Assembly: GCA_002360325.1 (NCBI GenBank)
Contig: DEQG01000086.1
Coordinates: 22,527-30,628, forward strand
Length of the DNA stretch: 8,102 bases
Origin: Salinicoccus sp. UBA3372
GTDB lineage: Bacteria; Bacillota; Bacilli; Staphylococcales; Salinicoccaceae
Reading direction: 5' to 3'
A model generated the notes under the pieces. That model was not told where the DNA came from. It saw only the letters and a program-made list of their open reading frames with translations, and searched no databases. Position 1 is the stretch's first letter. Every line of letters begins with the position of its first letter. Below, one piece after another: positions 5,371 to 8,102 of the stretch. The position numbers were made by a program, and so were the translations under genes.

Positions 5371-6585
5371 CTAAAGTCCTGGCAGCAATTGTAATGGATA
5401 TCCGGCGGCAACTCCAAGAATAACTATCATCCAGGCGGGTACCTTCATTTTATATAATAGGAAGAACAATAACAATGCCAGGAAGAAATCACTGCCCGAA
5501 TTGATTCCGCTTATAAATACCGGGTCGTAAAATGCAGCAAGCAGAATGCCGACGACAGTCGCATTGACTCCCATCAGAACGCTCTGGAATATTTTATTGC
5601 CTCTCAGAATGTTTAAAAACGGCAATGCACTCATGACAAGAAGAAATGACGGCAGGAACATTGCGATCATTGCGATAAAACCGCCTGTAACACCCAGCAT
5701 GACCGCACCCAGGTAACTTGCAAATGTGAATAAAGGCCCCGGAACCGCCTGAGCCATACCGTAACCTGCGAGAAACTCATCCGCTGAAATCAGGCCGGTC
5801 GGCACCACTTCCCTTTCAATCATCGGCAGGACTACATGTCCCCCGCCGAAAACAATCGAACCGACACGGAAGAAGATATCAAATATATTCAAATACTGAT
5901 TATCAAACAGTGAATTCAATATCGGAAGCAGGACCAGCAGTCCAATCAGTGTGCTGAATGAAATGATGCCCATTTTTCGTGTCAAGTTGAATTTAAAACC
6001 GGTCAGTTTATTTTCAGATTTATTTTTAAAAAGGAAATAACCAATAAGACCGCCGAGCAGGATTGTCAAAATCTGAATCCATGCATTCGGGTAGATCAGC
6101 ATCAGTCCTGCCGCCGCAATCGCCATCAGCATCCTTGGAATATCAGGTGCGAGGTTTTTGCCCATGCCGAGCAGTGCATGCAGCACCACTGCTACAGCAA
6201 CGACTTTCAGGCTGTTGATGAATACAGCGCCTTCCAGATTCAAGGTCTGATACAGCAGTGCAAAAATAATCAGGACTAAAACGGACGGCAGTGTAAATCC
6301 GAGAAAAGATAATACGCCGCCCGCTATGCCGCCCCGCAGCATCCCGATTGAAATGCCGACCTGTGAACTGGCCGGCCCTGGCAGGAACTGACATACTGCA
6401 ATAATATCCGCATACAATTTATCATCGAGCCATTTCTTTTTGTTGACGTATTCTTCTTTGAAGTAGGCAAGATGGGCCACAGGACCGCCAAAAGAAGTCA
6501 GACCGAGACGCAGCGAAGTCAGTAATATTTCAATCAGGCTGCCGCCTGATTGGTTATTGTTATCATCGTTTGAATTATGAGCCAT
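5371..6585 (-). CDS. chrA: Chromate transporter (CHR) family protein, two-domain form
   Basis: A 404-aa polytopic membrane protein of the CHR superfamily, whose studied members export chromate by proton- or ion-coupled transport. Both homologous halves are present, each with its paired signature. The N-terminal half has SFGGP (31-35) and FLPGP (67-71); the C-terminal half has FGGGH (246-250) and AVPGP (280-284). Halves are joined by a basic linker (about 187-205). The first 17 residues are polar and rich in Asn and Asp. Length is that of long-chain CHR proteins. GGAGG lies five bases before the ATG. No chromate regulator (ChrB, PadR-type) or reductase is adjacent, and many chromosomal ChrA homologues have untested substrates, so the chromate role is a family inference. 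It appears to lead a unit with the 139-aa membrane protein and the HAD phosphatase. Confidence 0.92.
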   Translation of the reverse strand: MAHNSNDDNNNQSGGSLIEILLTSLRLGLTSFGGPVAHLAYFKEEYVNKKKWLDDKLYADIIAVCQFLPGPASSQVGISIGMLRGGIAGGVLSFLGFTLPSVLVLIIFALLYQTLNLEGAVFINSLKVVAVAVVLHALLGMGKNLAPDIPRMLMAIAAAGLMLIYPNAWIQILTILLGGLIGYFLFKNKSENKLTGFKFNLTRKMGIISFSTLIGLLVLLPILNSLFDNQYLNIFDIFFRVGSIVFGGGHVVLPMIEREVVPTGLISADEFLAGYGMAQAVPGPLFTFASYLGAVMLGVTGGFIAMIAMFLPSFLLVMSALPFLNILRGNKIFQSVLMGVNATVVGILLAAFYDPVFISGINSGSDFFLALLLFFLLYKMKVPAWMIVILGVAAGYPLQLLPGL

Positions 6586-6708
6586 TTTGTCCTCCGTATA
6601 ATAAAGTTAACCCTTTCAAATTTACCAATGATTTGCATATAAATCCATATGACTCACAAAACTATACAAACTCTTAACATATGTACCATATCTTGAGTTA
6701 AAGGCGTT
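6586..6708 (-). promoter_or_regulatory. Leader/promoter region of chrA (no confident promoter)
   Basis: About 120 AT-rich bases lie between the methionine synthase terminator and chrA and must contain the promoter unless read-through is used. I could not find a -35/-10 pair with good spacing. Two possible control elements are visible: an imperfect inverted repeat at 6669-6699 and a cre-like 18-mer at 6603-6620. No Fur, MntR or PerR box was recognised. Confidence 0.4.
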
Positions 6709-6742
6709 AAAAAGACATGCAGCACTCAGTGTGCCACATGCC
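6709..6742 (-). terminator. Rho-independent terminator after the methionine synthase gene
   Basis: On the minus strand a 12-bp stem (with three G-U pairs) and a five-base loop span 6742-6714, followed directly by five T residues (6713-6709). It begins 11 bases after the stop codon. It should separate the SAM-controlled unit from chrA. Confidence 0.85.
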
Positions 6743-6753
6743 CTTTATTTCAC

Positions 6754-7851
6754 TTACAATAGTTCTTCAGACAGTTCAACGATATATTTGATTTTATTCC
6801 ACTGGTCTTCTTCAGTTAAAATGTTTCCATGGTGAGTCGAAGCGAAGCCGCACTGCGGACTTAATGAAATCTGTTCTTTAGGGATGAACTGGGTCGCTTC
6901 TTCAATGCGCTCCTTGATTGTTTCTTTACTCTCAAGTTCACCATGCTTCGATGTGAACAACCCTAATACTACCTGCGGGCCGTTATTCGGGATTTTATCC
7001 AGCGGCTGGAAGTCTCCTGAACGATCATCATCATACTCTAAAAAGAAGCCGTCCACTTTTTCTTTGGCGAATAATACCGGTGCGATTTTTGCATAGCTGC
7101 CTTCAAACGCCCATTTGGAGCGGTAGTTACCACGGCACAGATGTGTTGTGACAACCAGATCTTCCGGCTTGTCTTCAAGCACGCCGTTAACGACGCGGAG
7201 TGCAAGGCCGATCAATTTTTCTCTGTCGAGACCGCTGTCGTTGAACGGCAGTTCTTCAGCGTTCAGCCCTGCGATATATACATCATCAAATTGAAGGTAG
7301 CGGCAGCCGGCATCGTAAAATGCTTTGACCGCATCTCTGTAAGTCTGAATGATATCGTCTGCATAAGTATCAATATCAGTATAGTATTCATGGTCTCTGA
7401 TTCCTGCGTTGAATAACTGGTTCGGGCTCGGAATCGTCTGCTTGGCCACAGCACGGTCGCCGACAATCTCTTTGAATAATTTGAAGTCCCTCACATGCGG
7501 ATGATTCTCGTTGAAGGAAACCTTTCCTTTGTTGCGCACATTCCATGCTTCAGTTTCTTCTCCGACAAATGCATAGCCTGTTTCAGGAACGTACCCTTCA
7601 ACGCCGTTTAGATTCTCAAGGAAATCAGTGTGCCAGAAACGGCGTCTGAATTCACCGTCAGTCACAGCTTTCAATCCGGCTTCAATCTGCTTATCGACCA
7701 CTTTCGCGATCTCTTCCGTTTCGATATCATAAAGTTCACTCGATGAAAGTTCATTATTTTTATAAGCCTCACGTGCTTTATGAATCCGTTCAGGTCTGAG
7801 CAGGCTGCCCACGTGATCTGCCTTGAAAGGTCCAGTTTTTACATTTGTCAT
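6754..7851 (-). CDS. Cobalamin-independent methionine synthase-like protein (YxjG/YxjH type)
   Basis: A 365-aa cytoplasmic protein matching the C-terminal catalytic barrel of MetE, as in B. subtilis YxjG and YxjH. It should transfer a methyl group to homocysteine (or a related thiol) through a zinc-bound thiolate. The probable zinc ligands are His237 and Cys239 in THLCRGN, Glu272 in FFLEYDDD and Cys334 in SPQCGF, the H-x-C...E...C pattern of MetE. The N-terminal family stretch FKADHVGSLLRPERI (9-23) and TDGEFRR (64-70) are also clear. It lacks the N-terminal half of full MetE, so the methyl donor may not be methyltetrahydrofolate polyglutamate; this is inference. AGGAG lies eight bases before the ATG. 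An S-box riboswitch and its own promoter and terminator show it is a single gene switched off by S-adenosylmethionine, supporting a role in methionine supply or recycling. Confidence 0.94.
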   Translation of the reverse strand: MTNVKTGPFKADHVGSLLRPERIHKAREAYKNNELSSSELYDIETEEIAKVVDKQIEAGLKAVTDGEFRRRFWHTDFLENLNGVEGYVPETGYAFVGEETEAWNVRNKGKVSFNENHPHVRDFKLFKEIVGDRAVAKQTIPSPNQLFNAGIRDHEYYTDIDTYADDIIQTYRDAVKAFYDAGCRYLQFDDVYIAGLNAEELPFNDSGLDREKLIGLALRVVNGVLEDKPEDLVVTTHLCRGNYRSKWAFEGSYAKIAPVLFAKEKVDGFFLEYDDDRSGDFQPLDKIPNNGPQVVLGLFTSKHGELESKETIKERIEEATQFIPKEQISLSPQCGFASTHHGNILTEEDQWNKIKYIVELSEELL

Positions 7852-7905
7852 ATTATCCGCTCCTAAATATTTAAATTATAAATAAATCCCCTTCTTATCT
7901 TTGAT

Positions 7906-7930
7906 AAAAAGAGGATAACGTCCGTCATCT

Positions 7931-7932
<2 letters not shown>
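7906..7932 (-). terminator. Intrinsic terminator of the SAM-I riboswitch
   Basis: On the minus strand arms 7932-7924 and 7919-7910 pair with one bulged C and a four-base GGAC loop, followed by TTTTT. The hairpin starts immediately beneath the aptamer's P1 3' strand, as expected for an S-box expression platform that stops transcription when SAM is bound. Confidence 0.85.
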
Positions 7933-8034
<102 letters not shown>

Positions 8035-8053
8035 TATTATTTTATTAATCCAT

Positions 8054-8082
8054 ATACTATCACTCGGATTATATAAGGTCAA
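8054..8082 (-). promoter_or_regulatory. Sigma-A promoter of the SAM-riboswitch/methionine synthase unit
   Basis: On the minus strand TTGACC (8077-8082) and TAGTAT (8054-8059) are exactly 17 bp apart, 5/6 and 4/6 or better to consensus. Initiation near 8047 would give about a dozen leader bases before the riboswitch P1, a normal S-box arrangement. Confidence 0.85.
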
Positions 8083-8102
8083 TGATTTATTAGAAAATTT
8101 TA

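Noticed and set aside
6143..6394. 83-codon minus-strand frame inside chrA
   Set aside because: A shifted-frame shadow within conserved CHR coding sequence; Arg/Ser-rich without family similarity.
6650..6690. Short leader peptide in front of chrA (about 11 codons)
   Set aside because: No ribosome site and no attenuator-like structure; a chance frame.

Overview
The window looks like chromosomal DNA from a low-to-moderate GC Firmicute, most probably a member of the Staphylococcaceae or a near relative. The main evidence is a long MntR/SirR-type DtxR regulator, MrgA-type Dps proteins, Bacillales-type promoters and Shine-Dalgarno sites, and a SAM-I (S-box) leader in front of a YxjG/YxjH-like methionine synthase. 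The genus cannot be fixed from the sequence alone. Nothing resembles an insertion sequence, prophage, CRISPR array, tRNA or rRNA, so the region reads as ordinary housekeeping and stress-response chromosome.

Plus strand, 1-2852: the 3' end of a metal ABC-transporter operon. It holds the last 66 codons of the ATPase, two ABC-3 family permeases and a manganese-type DtxR repressor. The gene order (ATPase, permease, permease, DtxR regulator) matches the troBCDR part of tro-type loci; a substrate-binding lipoprotein would be expected upstream, outside the window. Stop and start codons overlap at both inner junctions (TAATG and ATGA). The second permease carries a C-terminal winged-helix-like domain in the cytoplasm. 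The operon ends at a perfect hairpin (2851-2882) that also serves the genes arriving from the other side.

Minus strand, 2891-4007: two tandem Dps/MrgA mini-ferritins, both 155 aa and about 80% identical by my hand alignment, separated by 181 bp. The downstream copy (dps1) has a promoter flanked by two PerR-box-like dyads. The upstream copy (dps2) has no clear Per box but has a candidate SigB-type promoter. The two copies may therefore answer different signals: peroxide and metal status for one, general stress for the other.

Minus strand, 4127-6585: a probable three-gene transcription unit with short gaps. It contains a full-length two-domain chromate-transporter family (CHR) protein, an unrecognised four-helix membrane protein of 139 aa, and a Cof-type HAD phosphatase.

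Minus strand, 6709-8082: a single transcription unit with a sigma-A promoter, a SAM-I riboswitch with an intrinsic terminator, a 365-aa cobalamin-independent methionine synthase-like protein (YxjG/YxjH type), and a terminator after the gene.

The left half has a manganese and iron theme: Mn import, a Mn-sensing repressor, and ferritin-like iron sequestration under probable PerR control, a regulator that itself reads the Mn/Fe balance. The right half (CHR transporter cluster, methionine synthase) has no obvious link to this. I do not see a wholly new system. The points most worth a second look are the permease-winged-helix fusion, the divergent control of the twin dps genes, the unknown 139-aa membrane protein next to ChrA, and the reiterated pairing strands in the S-box leader.
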